Below the pieces are notes generated by a model that was not told the origin of the DNA, made no database searches, and was given only the letters and a program-made list of their open reading frames with translations. Below are positions 11,386 through 24,090 of a DNA stretch of 64,000 nt, piece after piece. How positions within the stretch are numbered: position 1 is the stretch's first letter; each line of letters starts with the position of its first letter. The position numbers and the translations under genes are program-made. This DNA comes from Piper betle (taxonomy: Eukaryota; Streptophyta; Magnoliopsida; Piperales; Piperaceae): positions 186,001 to 250,000 of the forward strand of contig JAURVB010012941.1 in NCBI GenBank assembly GCA_033002965.1. The letters are read 5' to 3'.

Positions 11386-14300
11386 ATGGCGCCTGTTGGC
11401 CCAAGCTATGCACCACACGATCCTACACTTCCCAAGCCTTGGAAAGGTCTGGTTGATGGAAGCACTGGTAATTTGTATTTTTGGAACCCAGAGACGAATG
11501 TTACACAGTATCAGAGGCCTACTGCCAAGCTTCCAAGCTCACCAACCTTGAAAAACTCTGAAGCTGATGGCAGTCTGCAGTGAGTGATCCCATCCAGTCA
11601 AGAACAGAACCGTAATACCAAGGAAGGGGATAATCAGTGCAGGGGCAATGTAGACAAAAGTGAAAAGGCTGGCATACCTTTCGAGGGACACAATCCCAAT
11701 GCAGATGATATTCAATGCAAAAGTCCCAAAATTGAGGATGAAAAGGTCATTGCTACTTACCGCCAGTCATCAGAAATGTTTGCAGTTTTAAATGCTACAT
11801 CTACTGAAATTCCTTTTGTTTGTAGGTTAACTTTATATCTTCAACACATTTGTAGACGGGTTAAACCATATGATTAGCTGTTAGTTGCATTTCATTGTCA
11901 AAATATTTTTATTTTGTGAATAATATATGGAAACAATGCTTTTGTGACTGGGCTGAGGATATTAGTAGTATGTTGCAATCTTTGGCCTACAACAAGTGCT
12001 CCATAGTTTTGTGAGAGAGAATATATGAATTTTCTTGTATTTTTTGTCAGGAGTATGGCCTCTTCAAGTCAATTATCATTGATTAATTATTATTATTATT
12101 ATTATTAGTACTACTAATATGACTGCTACTACTACTACTGTTATTACTATGATTGTTGTTGTTGTTATTATTGTTATTATAATTTATAGTACATAGTACA
12201 ATGTGATATGAAGATAGCCGATGCTGTGTTATAAACTTGTAATGTTCTGTAGCTGATAGATTTCTGAATGTAATGCTAACTGCAGTGTTCTGAAGGCAAT
12301 TTCGTGGCAGCAGATTTACCTCACGGTGAAGTGAAGCCTGCTTGTAATAGTTCTATCTTGTTTCATGGTGCATCTGCCTCCCCGCCATCAAAATCTTCTG
12401 CTGACTTGTATTGCAAGAAGCATGAAATACGCGTCTCAGTAAGTACTAATCAGAACTTCTGGCGAGAAGGTTATGGAAATTGGTCAACCAAATGACTTAT
12501 ATTGTCATGTCTTTTAATTGGTCACTTCCATACAAAAAATAATTCTGCAGTTGTAGGGGTGTTGAATTTTCTTTCTGATCGTTTCATGCAGCAATAATTT
12601 GGTATTGGCTAAGGTGTTTTTTATTTTTTATTTTTTTAAATGGGGCTTTACGTGTCAGGGAGGTGATGTTCCGATGCCATTCATGACATTTGAGTCCACA
12701 AAGTTCCCACAGGAGATTCTAAGAACGGTAATGACCTTGTTTGCATTTGGATGACTTGAGTCATGTTTTTTCAGCTAAAATGACTAGGCATACTTTTGTG
12801 AATTTGTGACATTCTTGCCGATAGTATTTTTCTTTAGATTGCCAACGCTGTATTTTCTTTAGATTGTTTCAGACTAAAGTTAACTTTGTTTTAGTAGTTT
12901 TCTTTAGAATTTCCCTCTTTTTTTTTTTGCTTGAGGTGCAATATTAGCTATGTGGGAGAGAAATATTGTTTTCAGTGGCCTTATTCCTGGCTATTTCACT
13001 GTGTTAGATTGTATTTGAATGCATTTCTTCTTCTTGTCACTGTTTTTGATGGCCAGAAGCCCCTCCTGATGCCAACCCTCCTCTTTTGCCCAAGCTTGGT
13101 ATCAGCAATGCATAAGCATTTGCAAAATTACCTGCTTGTTGTCATTGTTATAAAAATATTCAGCTAGGCCGCATTTGGTAGTGTGGTTAGCATGCCACTG
13201 GTCCAACCTAAAGGAGCCACCAGTTCCTGTACTAGCAGCTCATCTAGTCTTATAATGGAAATAAGGAAAAAAATCTATTTTTTATCTATTTATTATATCC
13301 GAACTGTGAAAGAGAACATACCTCACAGACATATTATGTGGTCTTGAGAGTTAATGTTGGTGTACCTGATGGACGCGTTCAAAATTTTCTTTTTTCTTTT
13401 ACCAGATTCACAATGCGGGATTTTCTGCACCTAACCCTATTCAGGCTCAGACATGGCCTATTGCATTACAAAGACGTGGCATAGTTGCTGTTGCAAAAAC
13501 TGGTTCAGGGAAGACTTTGGGGTATCTTATTCCTGGATTCTATCATGTCAAGTACCTTAAGAGAAACAATAAAATGGGTCCAACAGTGATGATTTTATCT
13601 CCTACAAGAGAACTAGCCACCCAAATACTTGACGAGGCTGAGAAGTTTGGAAGTTCTTCTGGAATTTCATGCACTGTAAGTCGGTAAGTATTTTGCTTTA
13701 TATTGTTTTGAACCATATTGCATTGTTTTCAATATCTATTTTGAACTATTTGAAAATCTAGTGTTTTTATGTAGGTTTCTTAGTTAACTTTGATATGTGT
13801 ATTTTACCAGTTCATTTGAAGTCCATTGTTTTCTTGACTTTTTTGATTTCATATTACGAGCTTTTTATTGTATGATAAAAGTGATGCCATTCATTCTATT
13901 TGTGTTCATCTGGTAGGTTCCTGAACTTAGTTGGCTTTTGCAAAAGTTACCTTTCATGCTGTTATTATATAGACAACTTTTTATTTGTAAATCAATAAAC
14001 CTGCATACGACCAGACAACAAATTCTTCATGCTTGCTTCTTTTTGTGAAGTTAAATCAATATCGACTTTTTATGGAGTGTATCTGCAAAGTGATACTTCT
14101 CTAAAAATGTTCTTTTACTTGTCAAGTGCCTCTATGGGGAGCTCCAAAAGGGCCACAATTAGGTGCACTAGCTCGAGGAACTGATATTGTGGTAGCAATG
14201 CCTGGACGATTGAATGACATCTTTGAAATGAAAAAGTTAGTCTTCAGCAAGTGTCGTACTTGGTTCTTGACGAGGCAGATCGATGCTGGACATGGGCTTG

Positions 14301-16002
14301 AGCCTCAGATAAGAAAGATTGTCAAAGAGATACCTGAACACCACCAGACTCTTATGTATACTGCTACATGGCCAAAGGAAGTGCGCAAAATTGCAGCTGA
14401 TTTATTAGTCAAACCCGTTCAGGTTAATATTGGCAATGTAGATGAGCTTGTCGCAAACAAGTCCATAACACAGGTGACCATATTTGGATTTTTTATTGTT
14501 GATTAACATTTGAATTTACATGCACCAAACAAGTGGATGAGAATGTGTACTGGTCAATTACCTGTCTTGAAAGACATCTGCTACTGTCACTAGATCATAG
14601 GAAAATTAACTAGCTTTTATGTAGGTTTTTGCAGTTTTTGTTTTTAATTCCACATGACTCAGTTGTTTGATAATGGTTGTTTCAGCATGTTAAAGTGGTA
14701 GCTTCCACGGAAAAATGACAGCGTTTGAGGCAACTCTTGAGGTCCCTACAACCAGGCAGAACAATAATTTTCTGTTCAACAAAAAAATGTGTGATCAGCT
14801 TGCTGAGAACTTGGACGAGCATTTTGGTGCAGCTGCAATACATGGGGACAAGTCTCAGGGTGAGCGAGATAACCGTACTAAATGAGGTTCGATCTGGAAA
14901 ATCTCCTATTCTTGTGGCCACTGATGTTGCGGCTCGAGGACTTGACGTAAAGGATGTGAGGTGGGTTCTGGATATAACTCATGCTTTGTTAAATTTTGTG
15001 GAAAACACAGGCTACTTCAACCATAATTTTTAACCTTTGTTCTTATATAGTCTTTGATGATCTACAATCTCCCATTGTTGACATGTTTAAAAATGGTGGT
15101 TGTATAATTTCACTTGGGTTTTACTTGCCTGCATTTCCCTTCATTTTTCTTACAGGTGTCATAACTGATGTGTTTTAGGGTAGTGATCAACTATGATTTT
15201 CCCACTGGAATTGAAGACTATGTTCATCGAATTGGAAGAACGGGAAGGGCTGGTGCCTCCGGAGTGGCCTACACCTTTTTCACTGATGTGGATGCTAAAT
15301 ATGCATCGGGTCTTGTCAAAATTCTTGAATGAGCAGGTCAGATAGTTCCTCTGGAGCTTTGCAACATGATTTCTTATGGTGGTGGAGGGCGATCTGGTCA
15401 GTGGGGATCAGGAGGTGGTGGTGCTGGCAACAAATGGAATGTAGGTGAAAGTTGCAGTAAGTCTAACTATGGAATTTGGGGTGGCCAATCTTCTTCAGGT
15501 GGTTGGTCGGACAGGAGGTATGTTTTTTTTTCATGAGTAGCATTCTTACAAACTAAATATATACCTTTTGCAGAACTCCTGATTAGTTACCTAATATGCT
15601 AATGCTATAGAGTTTTTGTATGCAGCCGTGACAAATTGGTTATCTGTAGAAAATATTCTAGCATTGTTCTTGAAATGCTACGAAAAATGCAAACTAATTT
15701 TTTTTTAAAAAACAGAGGATACTTATGCCAACTTTGAAAATTTTTCACTGTGCAATATAGGATTTCTCAGAGCAAAGGATTATTGTGCACTGTTTTTGCG
15801 ACTTGATTTTTCATATGGTAAGTGCCACAATGTTTCATGGAGCTTTCCAGAGTTTTAATAAAGTCTGTCATGCATTTTCCGTCACAGTGGAAGTCAGGGC
15901 TTCGGCAACAATGCGCATCAAGTCGGGAATCATAATTACGCTGGAAATGGAATGAGAGTTAGGAGTCGTAGCCCGGTAAGAAGAGGGTGGGGAGGAAACT
16001 AG
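11386..16002 (+). pseudogene. DEAD-box RNA helicase with WW domain (RH14/RH40/RH46 type), decayed
   Basis: ATP-dependent RNA helicase relative. It starts with a WW domain ([20 protein letters not shown]). Coding exons after that end near 12438 and then span 12659-12727, 13406-13675, 14127-14473, 14686-14960, 15179-15517 and 15888-16002. Motifs in order: Q motif with PNPIQAQ, motif I AKTGSGKT, Ia PTRELA, Ib as MPGRL (usually TPGRL), II DEAD in a shifted frame, III as [36 protein letters not shown], then a Gly-rich tail ending RRGWGGN. Breaks: TGA at 11581-11583 (or a donor, since GTGAGT lies there), TGA at 14716-14718 and 15330-15332, and frame shifts near 14138, 14240, 14284, 14770 and 14873. 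Introns are kept, so it is not a processed copy. Confidence 0.85.
12088..12182. repeat. ATT/ACT/GTT trinucleotide microsatellite
   Basis: A compound run of ATT, ACT and GTT repeats inside a helicase intron. Confidence 0.85.
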
Positions 16003-16893
16003 TGATGAGATGGTGCTAACCAGGAGCAGGATTAATATACACCGTTCTGACAAGTGAAAATGTTCTTAGCCTTTATGTTAATATGCACCATATTTACAGG
16101 GTTAGGAGAGCCTTTTCATTATAAATGGTAAAGTATGCATACTGGGTTTGTTGGGTCACATTTTTTTGTGTTTGTAAATGCTTAGGGTAGGAGGCAGGGG
16201 TGATTGTCTGCAGTCTTCCCTGGTAATCATTTTGCCCAACTTCCTTGTACTAACTGTTGGACTGCTGTTTACCTTTTGTATGCTGCTCTTCCAGTCTACA
16301 AATAGTAGAATACAACAACATTCAAATGATGTTTATTTTTCCAAATTCGTCCCTGCATTGCATTACATTGTTGAACTCATGAACATCCATCGGAGCTCTT
16401 GCAATATCTGAACTCGTTCTGTATGTTAGCACAGTGATGATGTTAATTTATTCTAATAAAACCTCTAATGCCATAAGGTTTTGGAAATTATTGGGCTTGA
16501 ATAATAGGGTGTGGCTGTGTATGAATTTCTAAAGATGTTGATCAAATTAAGAGATTGGTTTCCATCAAAATTTAGCTTATTTGTTGATGCCATTTTGGTC
16601 TGGTAACTTATACCTTCATCCTACGTTAAATATAAGATTAATTATTTTTTAATAAGAAAATTAAAATATTATTAATGTTCTAATTTGATCGGATTTTTCG
16701 GGAGAGACAAATATAAAATGTACAATTTTGAGCACAAAATATATCAATTTGAAATGACGATTTGACCCTCATCATTAGAAAGCGTCAACCATCCACTGAC
16801 GGCCCATGTAAAACCCCATTTTGGTCATTTCCACTCGTCAATCCCTCTACGTATCAGCCCCACCGTTTCCGACCTGAAAAATCCCACAGCCTA
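16003..16893. other. intergenic between helicase locus and UVR/ApaG gene
   Basis: Holds the probable 3' UTR of the helicase locus on the left and the promoter and leader of the next gene on the right. I see no further coding exon or RNA gene. Confidence 0.45.
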
Positions 16894-19050
16894 ATGCAGT
16901 CCGCGATTCTCCGACCGCTCGCCGCCGTCGACACCGACAAGGCTCGCCGGCCGTCGCCCTGGCCGCCGGCGTCCCTCACCCGCCGTCTCCGACTCGGTCT
17001 CGGCCGCCGGGCCGGGGCCGGGGCCGGGTGGTCTGCTGTCTCCCGGAGAAGAACGGCGGCCAGGAAGGCGGGGAGAGGCCGGTCGCCGGCGGCCCCGGAT
17101 CCTCCCACGTCGGAGGGCAGAGCTACGCCTTTTTGAAGCAGAAATTGGCCGTGGCCGCCGAATCGGAGGTTAATTGGTATTTTTTGACGTTGGTGTCTTC
17201 TCTTTGAAATTGAGTGGTTGGATTGAGTGGTGGTGGTTTGTGTGGGTGGTGTTAGAATTATGAGGAGGCGGCGGAGATTCGAGATATGTTGAGGAAGTTG
17301 GAGGATGGGGAGCCCGTCCTGCGCTTGAAGAGGTTGTTGAAGCAGGCCGTCGCCGAGGAGAACTTCGAGGTTTGCTCTCTCATTTTTTTCGTTTTCCTGG
17401 CTGTGATCTACATATGTTGCGTAGTACTTCGATCGATTATTTGCATAAATTTGCATTTGACGGTCGTAATTAGTGCACTTGGTTGCGTTTTATCTGGGTT
17501 AAAGTATCATCTTGTCGATGAATCATGAGTATCTTCGATCTTATTAGGTCTGGTAACTCTGGTCCTACGTCTTCACTGTGGAATCACACTGATGCATTAT
17601 TATCATTTCTATGCAATCTATAGAGTCTGGTAAAACTTTGGTTCGTTGCCTTCATCATGGAATTACACGGCATCATTATCCACCATATTGGTAGTGTTGT
17701 TTTCCTTTTTTCCGCCCAGCCCATCTGGCATTTTGTGGAGAAGAGTCTTTAATCTGGTTTTGGTAGAGTATTTCTGTTTACAATCGTAAATTTTCTGATG
17801 GTTTTCAGGATGCAGCTAGATATAGAGATGAGCTGAAGCTTGTTGCTCCACATTCCCTTTTGAAATGCTCCAGCGATGCTACTACATTGGTACGATATGC
17901 TTGTTGCAGTCTATCTATGTTAGCATTTCTTGTCCGCACACTTACCATTTTCCAGCGTGGAAGCTTAGCTTTAGCATTATCTTGGAGTGAAGCTGGTTTT
18001 AATGGTCATTAAGGGGTATTGTTCCTATGTTCTTCTGGAGATATGATGTCTTCTTTATATGCAAAATAGGATCCAGACATTGATTTCTTCAATGTACAAA
18101 TGTTGTGTCAAGTATTGACTGCTTGTATGTTTGACAAATTGTTAAGTTTAGATAATTGTCACTGTTATCCAGATTAAACGGACCCTCCTATGATTTGTCA
18201 GGAAATCCGAGTGCAAGTGAGAAGTGTTTATATTGAAAGCCGGAGCCAGCCTTCAAGAGGGCAGTATTTCTTTGCCTATCGAATCAGAATAACAAATAAC
18301 TCCGATCGCCCTGTTCAGCTTTTAAGAAGGCATTGGATGGTTACTGATGGCAATGGGAAAACGGAAAACATATGGTCTGTTTGTTATTAATTCAACATGA
18401 AATTTATTGCTTTCATATCCTATTTTTTTTGTTTTAATAGTTTTAACAGGTGATCAGTGATTTGGTGTTATGGTTTTCTGTTCGTGAGATTTCTTAATAC
18501 TTGTCCTTCACATGTTAGGGGTGTTGGAGTAATAGGAGAACAACCTGTCATACTTCCTAAAACAGGTTTTGAATATTCGTCTGCTTGCCCTTTAACCACC
18601 TCTACCGGGAGGATGGTAAGTTCATGTTAAATTATGCTTGTAGTCTTGTCATATATATATTTTTTTGTCCTTCGTGACTGCTTCAAGACAGCAGTAACAT
18701 AACTGGCTGGTTGAAATATAGGAAGCAAAATATTCCTGTTTGGCCCTTGTTCATTACAAATATGCATATTTTGTTTCGAAGAAACTCGAGTCTGACCTTT
18801 GTATTCTACTACACACCCGGAATCTTGGCACTTGTTTTTTAAGTGGGAATAACCATGTCCCAACATAATATGATGCATTTATACATAGTAGGAACATTCA
18901 ACAGATGCATTTGTAAACTCTTGATGTTCGTTCTTTCAGGAAGGTGAGTTTGAGATGAAGCACATTGACGTGGTTGGTGCATCAACGTTTCATGTGAACA
19001 TAGCTCCATTCTCACTTTCCACAATAGAAGATGATTCAGATGCCATCTAG
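16894..19050 (+). CDS. UVR-domain plus ApaG-domain protein, likely plastid
   Basis: Plant protein that joins a UvrB/C-like UVR region to a C-terminal ApaG (DUF525) domain; its exact role is not known to me. Exons: 16894-17168, 17256-17369, 17809-17889, 18202-18374, 18519-18615 and 18940-19050, all with GT-AG borders. The UVR helices are NYEEAAEIRDMLRKLEDGEP and VAEENFEDAARYRDELK. The ApaG domain runs from IRVQVRSVYIE through RPVQLLRRHW, GVGVIGEQPV and GFEYSSACPL to the final IAPFSLSTIED. The first exon has an Arg/Ala-rich leader that looks like a transit peptide. In that exon the frame from the ATG and the frame of QSYAFLKQKLAVAAESE differ, so a one-base break must lie in the GGGGCC-rich stretch near 17010-17100. 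The remaining exons are intact. Confidence 0.85.
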
Positions 19051-19672
19051 TCTTGATAATGTGGGTGTGCTGAATTGCCACGGCTATTTCAATACATAGT
19101 AGATGCATCAAAGAGACTATCAAAGGAAATCTATCTTGGAGATCATTGGCCCAGGATATAAAACTAGCTTGTCGACTATTCATGGTATGTTTCTGTCCCT
19201 CTTGAAAGCGCCAACTGGTTAGTGCCACTATCACCGTAAATAACAATCTTTAAGTTGAGAAAGCTAGCAAGTTGTTAGAGCTTCCTGCATGTAATAAATA
19301 TTTTGCTTGATAATATCCATACTTAGGAAGGCAATTGTTCTAGGTGCAAGCTTGTAGTTCTTTAAGATATAGTTATTAATGATGTGGGAAAAATTATGAT
19401 TTCACATACTTAAGATTTTGCTATGTATGTACATAAGAGTGTTTGGTTTGTGTCCTGTTAACAGGCTTTAGTACTGTGCCGGCAATAGCATGTCCGTTTA
19501 GAGCACCTGATTGGTTCGTAGTATATAAATATATTGCTTTAAGAAGATTTTAGCCACCTCATATATTTACAAATCTGAGTTTTTATACAAGCATCCAAAT
19601 TTGGAATGCCATTTTATAAGCTATTGCATATAACACTTACATCAAAATTGATCTATATATATATATATATAT

Positions 19673-20360
19673 AGGGTTGGGTAATTTGGGGCCGACCCCA
19701 GGAAAATTTTCCTGGGTCGCCCCAAATTTGGACCGTCCGATCATAAGGACGGTCGTAGATTTCTTCTTCTTAAAACCCTAACCCCTCCCCCCCTCCCATG
19801 CGCCGCCGCTGCCGGGCCGCCGTCGCCGCCACCGCCGCCGGGCTGCCGCCCTCGCCGCCGCCGTCGCCGCCGCCGCGCGACCCCGCCCTCGGCGCCGCCG
19901 TCGCCGCCGCCGCGCGACCCCGCCCTCGCCGCCACCGTCGTCGCCGCCGTCCGTGGGCGTGGGTTGTCGCCGTTGCCGCGCGACCCAGCCACCTGCCGGG
20001 TTGTCTCGCGTTGCCGCACGACCTCGCCGCCGCTGCCGTCACTTGCTCCTCGGCCGACGCGGACGGGTGCAGTGACGGCGGCGGTGTCCATGGACGTGGG
20101 TGCGGCGAAGGGTGGCACCGCCGCCGCCGAGGGTGGCGAGGCAGCTGTAGCGGTGCGGCGAGGGCGGCGAGGGGCATGCGGCGGCGCGGCAGGGCGGCGG
20201 CGACAGCAGCGAGGGCGGCGGCGGCGGCAGTTGGAGGGTGGAGGGTTAGGATCAGGGTTTTTTTGAAAAACAGATCTGAGCCATCAGATTAGAGCTGACG
20301 GCCCAGATTAGGGTGACCGCAGAATTATTCTGGCGGTCGCCTCCAGGCTAGCCAATCCCT
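19673..20360. mobile_element. 688-bp non-autonomous element inside a TA microsatellite
   Basis: Both sides are TA repeats (19653-19672 and from 20361). The ends are short inverted repeats: AGGGTTGGGTA on the left and, on the opposite strand from the right, AGGGATTGGCTAG. Just inside each end lies a palindrome: CCAGGAAAATTTTCCTGG on the left and an imperfect one around CAGAATTATTCTG on the right. The core (about 19790-20240) is a CCG-rich stretch with overlapping open frames in all phases, which I take as low-complexity rather than a gene. It resembles in habit the rice Micron elements that insert in TA repeats, but identity is not shown. Confidence 0.6.
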
Positions 20361-20426
20361 ATATATATATATACATATGTATATATATATATACATATGT
20401 ATATATATATACATATGTATATATAT
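20361..20426. repeat. TA microsatellite with ATACATATGTAT minisatellite units
   Basis: Three copies of a TA run interrupted by ACATATGT, period about 22-24 bp. Each unit is a palindrome. Probably expanded after or at insertion of the neighbouring element. Confidence 0.85.
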
Positions 20427-21118
20427 AAAAATAAAATGGACATGGAGATGGAGAATGTAATTCTTGCACCCTTCAAAGGCCATGTAGTAAAATATCAACT
20501 AAAAATCCCACCGCTCTGGTTTAAGCAGATCTCTTGGGTCAAAACTTCTAGAAATGTGCCGCTTGAGGGATTTTGATCGTTTGTAAATGACAAAATAAAA
20601 AAAGCAAATGAGATTGTATTTTATGGCACAAACATATGAATAGATTATTAAGAATGTAATAATTCTTTTATATAAAAAATTCAATTATACAAAGGAGGTT
20701 TAATCCTCTTATCATTCCACTAATTTGCCCAACTCTCTAGGTAGCTGCTAAAAGGAGTTCTTAGGAGCAAGTCACCGATCGTGTTTAATGGTCCAACGGA
20801 GCCATAGATAGTTCAGATGATGCTCATACTCTCTTCTCGTGCATAAAGGGCATCAAAATTATTTTTTCCCTTTTCAAAAGCAAATATCTAATTCTCTTGA
20901 ACTAGTAATTTGAAATATAAAATTTTTAATGTAGAGATTGTTAAAAGTCTAAAATTTTAAATCACTGCGTTTCACTTTGGTAAACCAGTAATTTTGATTT
21001 TTAACAAGTTTACTGGGATAATAAGTGAAGTAGTAGACTCCCTAATTTCTTTGCCATTTATAGCTTGCCCAAGAAAACTCGGCACACTCTGCGCCAGGGA
21101 GAATAAGTTCAGCTCTCA
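20427..21118. other. intergenic between two mobile elements
   Basis: AT-rich sequence without a recognisable gene, RNA or element ends. Confidence 0.4.
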
Positions 21119-21949
21119 AATATTTATAGGGGTGTTAATTGAGCGAGTCAATTCGTAAACATTTGGTGTTCTAATGAATCGAATTTGAATAGAGTGCAGT
21201 GTTCGACTCGATCTTGAATCAGTTATAACTCGAACTTGATTTGTAACTTAACTTAAACTCGACTCGTAACTCGATTTGAACTCGACTTGATAATATAATA
21301 TAATAATATACATAATATCACTTACATACTCAAAATATAGTTAAAAATATAATAAGAAAATATAATTTTGCATTAAAATATGCTTCTTCAGATTCTTCCC
21401 AGCCTCCAATTTCTAATCGTCTCTTTCCTTCACGATTTTCAAAAAGTGCTTCCATGCGTTATCGGCTTATCTAGTTAATAATTATCTATACAAAATATCA
21501 TATAATTTTATGAAAAAGAAAAAAATATTAATGGAGGATACACACTTATATTAAAAATTTCTTTCATCTTTGTTGAAAACATGATATGAAAAATACTTAT
21601 ATAAAAAAAGGAAAGCACTAAATAATACCCAAAAATAAATACCTAACAAATATACACAAAAAAGTAATCAAAGACAAAAAATTATATTTTTTAAAAAAAT
21701 ATCAAGAAATTTAAATTGGATTGATTTAGTTTAATTGTATAGAATTTTATTAGATTTTTTAATATTTTATTTAGTATTTTTGGGATTTAATTTATTATTA
21801 TTGCTCGAGTCGGGAGTGGATCAAATTTTATTTATAAAACTACCCTTATATTCATTTCCTCCCCAACTGATGTCAAAGCGCCGCTTTGTCTTCCCTCTCG
21901 GCCTCTTCTTATAGCCGCACCATGCTACGCCTCCACCACTGGCCGACTT

Positions 21950-22790
21950 AACCCTTCACCTTCGAGCACCTTTCCCGATCCATCGCAATCCTTTGCTCGG
22001 ACTGCAACTTGAGTTTTCTAGCATTCCCGAAGTGCAATCTTCCTCCTAGCAGCCTTCTTCTCTTGGCCGCCGCCACCGCCGCTATGGCCGACGGACCGTA
22101 GCCATCATCTTCGACCAGCTTCCTCGACCCATCCCGTCCTCCTCTGCCTGAATAGCGGCTTGACTTCCCCGGCCTTCCCAAAGTGCAAATCTTCCAACTG
22201 ACTGCCTTCTTCTTCTAGCCACTGCCGCCACCGCTATGGTAGACCGGATCCTTCATCTCTGACCACCTTCTCCAATCTATCGTAGCCCTCTGCCTGGACC
22301 ACAACCTGAGTTTCCCGGCATTCCAGAAGTGCAATCTTCCACCCGACCTTTCTCTTCTTCTAGTCGCCGTCACTGCCGATGCCACCGCCTTTGTGGCCGA
22401 CTGTAGTCATCATCTTCGACCAACTTCCCAATCCATCCCGTCCTCCTCCACCCGGACAACAGCCTGACTTACGTGGCCTTCCCAAAGTGCAAATCTTCCA
22501 ACCAATCTCCTTTTTCTTTTCGCCGCCACCATTGTCGCCGACCGGACCCTTCATCTCTGACCACCTTCCCCGATCCATCAAAGTCCTCCACCTGGTTCGC
22601 AAGCTATGTTTCCCAGTGTTCCTGAAGTGTAATCATCTTCCCGACCACTTCTTCTTTTGGCCGCTGCTATCGCCGCAGCCGCTGTGGCCAACCAGAGCCA
22701 TCATCTCCAACCCATCGCCGTCCTACTCCGCCCGGACCACGTCCTAACTTTCCCGGCATTCCCGAAGTGCATTCTTCCTCCTAGCTACCT
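21950..22790. repeat. tandem array, about six copies of a 130-168-bp unit
   Basis: The anchor TTCCCGAAGTGCAATCTTCC or its variants occurs at about 22023, 22174, 22320, 22488, 22618 and 22758. Alternate copies differ (GAAGTGCAATC against AAAGTGCAAATC), so the unit may be a dimer of about 300 bp. Copies also share CATCTTCGACCA- and GCCGCCACCGCC-like blocks. It lies within the hAT element, between its left end and the transposase relic. Open frames here on both strands look like by-products of the CT-rich repeat. Confidence 0.75.
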
Positions 22791-23454
22791 TGTTCCTCAG
22801 GTATGGTGACGATCCCCCACATGTTTTTATTTTACTGTATATAATAATAAAAAAATAAACATCACTTAGCTATTTAAAATAATTAAAATCATCATTTACC
22901 CCTAAATTCTAGCTTCATTCCCTTATAAAAAATATTGCTTAAATTTTTTCAATACTAGGGTTCTCAGGTAAATTAATACAGTTAAGTGATAATACAGGAA
23001 GTTACAACCGCTTAATTTATGATATATAAATGTTCCATCAAAATAAAATTAATTGATATTAATTTCATTAAAATTAATTAATGTATAAAATAAATGAATG
23101 TATTAAAATAAATTATATGATAATTAAAAATATACTATTATTTTATTTAATTTTCTATAATTGTCTTTTTATAACCCATAAGATGAAATATTTTTTATTA
23201 TTTTTTTACATATGGTTAAAAATTAGACTTAGGTAATAAATAAAATAAAATAAATATTAATAGGTATGTTTATTATTTTTTTCGTGAAAGGGCTGTGAGT
23301 TGATCGGTGCATCTATTATTGAATGTTAATTTAATATTTTCTACTATTTTTTATAAAGATATTTTTTTAATGTTAATAGTAGAAAGTTAGTTCTGTGAGA
23401 CATTTGAATATGTTAGTTAGCAAACGTATTAACAATTAAATATGTAATACATGG

Positions 23455-24090
23455 TAGCCATGAAAGACAAATATGACAAGTATTGAGCAGAAAATAGTTT
23501 AATTCTAGCCATTGCATGTGTGTTAGATTCAAGATATAAATTAGGAAGGGTTGAATTTGTTTTTCGCAAAATTTATCATTCTGAATCAATATTTCAAACT
23601 AAAATGAAAAGGGCTGAGGATGCTTTAAAAGGGGTATACAAATTCTATGAGAACAAATTGAGAAATAGTTTGCATTATAATTACTTTCCTGAAAATAAAA
23701 GTGGTGCTAAAATGCTCACTGAGGAAGAATTTGAAAAATTTATGAATTCTCGTGAGTAGTTCCATGTGAATAAATCAAACTTAAATGAATATCTTGAAGA
23801 ACAAAGAATTAAAGTTAATTATGGAGCTCATTTTAATGTTTTGGATTATTGGAAAACTGCTTCATTGAAATATAAGACCTTAGGGGATATTGCAAAGGAT
23901 ATTTTAGTAATTCAACTTTCTTTAGTAGCGTTAAAATCTGCTTTTAATACATGTGGGAGAGTTATTAGTGATTATCGTAGCAATTTAAAACCAAACATAA
24001 TTGAAGCTTTAATTTGTGCTCAAGATTGGCTATGCCCACATTATTGTGAAGAGAGCGAAGATGAGGATGATGAGGACTCACGTAATAAAT
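23455..24090 (+). pseudogene. hAT transposase relic (C-terminal part)
   Basis: The frame starting near ATGAAAGACAAATATGAC reads like the late catalytic part of plant RICESLEEPER-type hAT transposases: LDSRYKLGRVEF, then a linker, LNEYLEEQ, FNVLDYWKTASLKY, and the hAT dimerisation region with ALKSAFNTCGRVISDYRS and ALICAQDWL. Family members usually have ASESAFSTGGR there, so key positions have drifted. A TGA stands for the expected Trp near 23492, and an in-frame TAG lies at 23757-23759. The N-terminal BED zinc finger and the first catalytic residues are not visible. Confidence 0.85.

Noticed and set aside
16854..17456. 200-codon minus-strand frame opposite the UVR/ApaG first exons
   Set aside because: It is the mirror of a GC-rich coding exon and has no motif of its own.
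19798..20292. Long open frames on both strands in the CCG-rich segment
   Set aside because: Open in several phases at once, made almost only of Ala, Arg, Gly and Pro, and lying within a transposon-like element. This is low-complexity composition, not a gene.
22360..22747. Proline-rich open frames in the CT-rich tandem array
   Set aside because: They follow the repeat unit and appear on both strands; repeat composition explains them.
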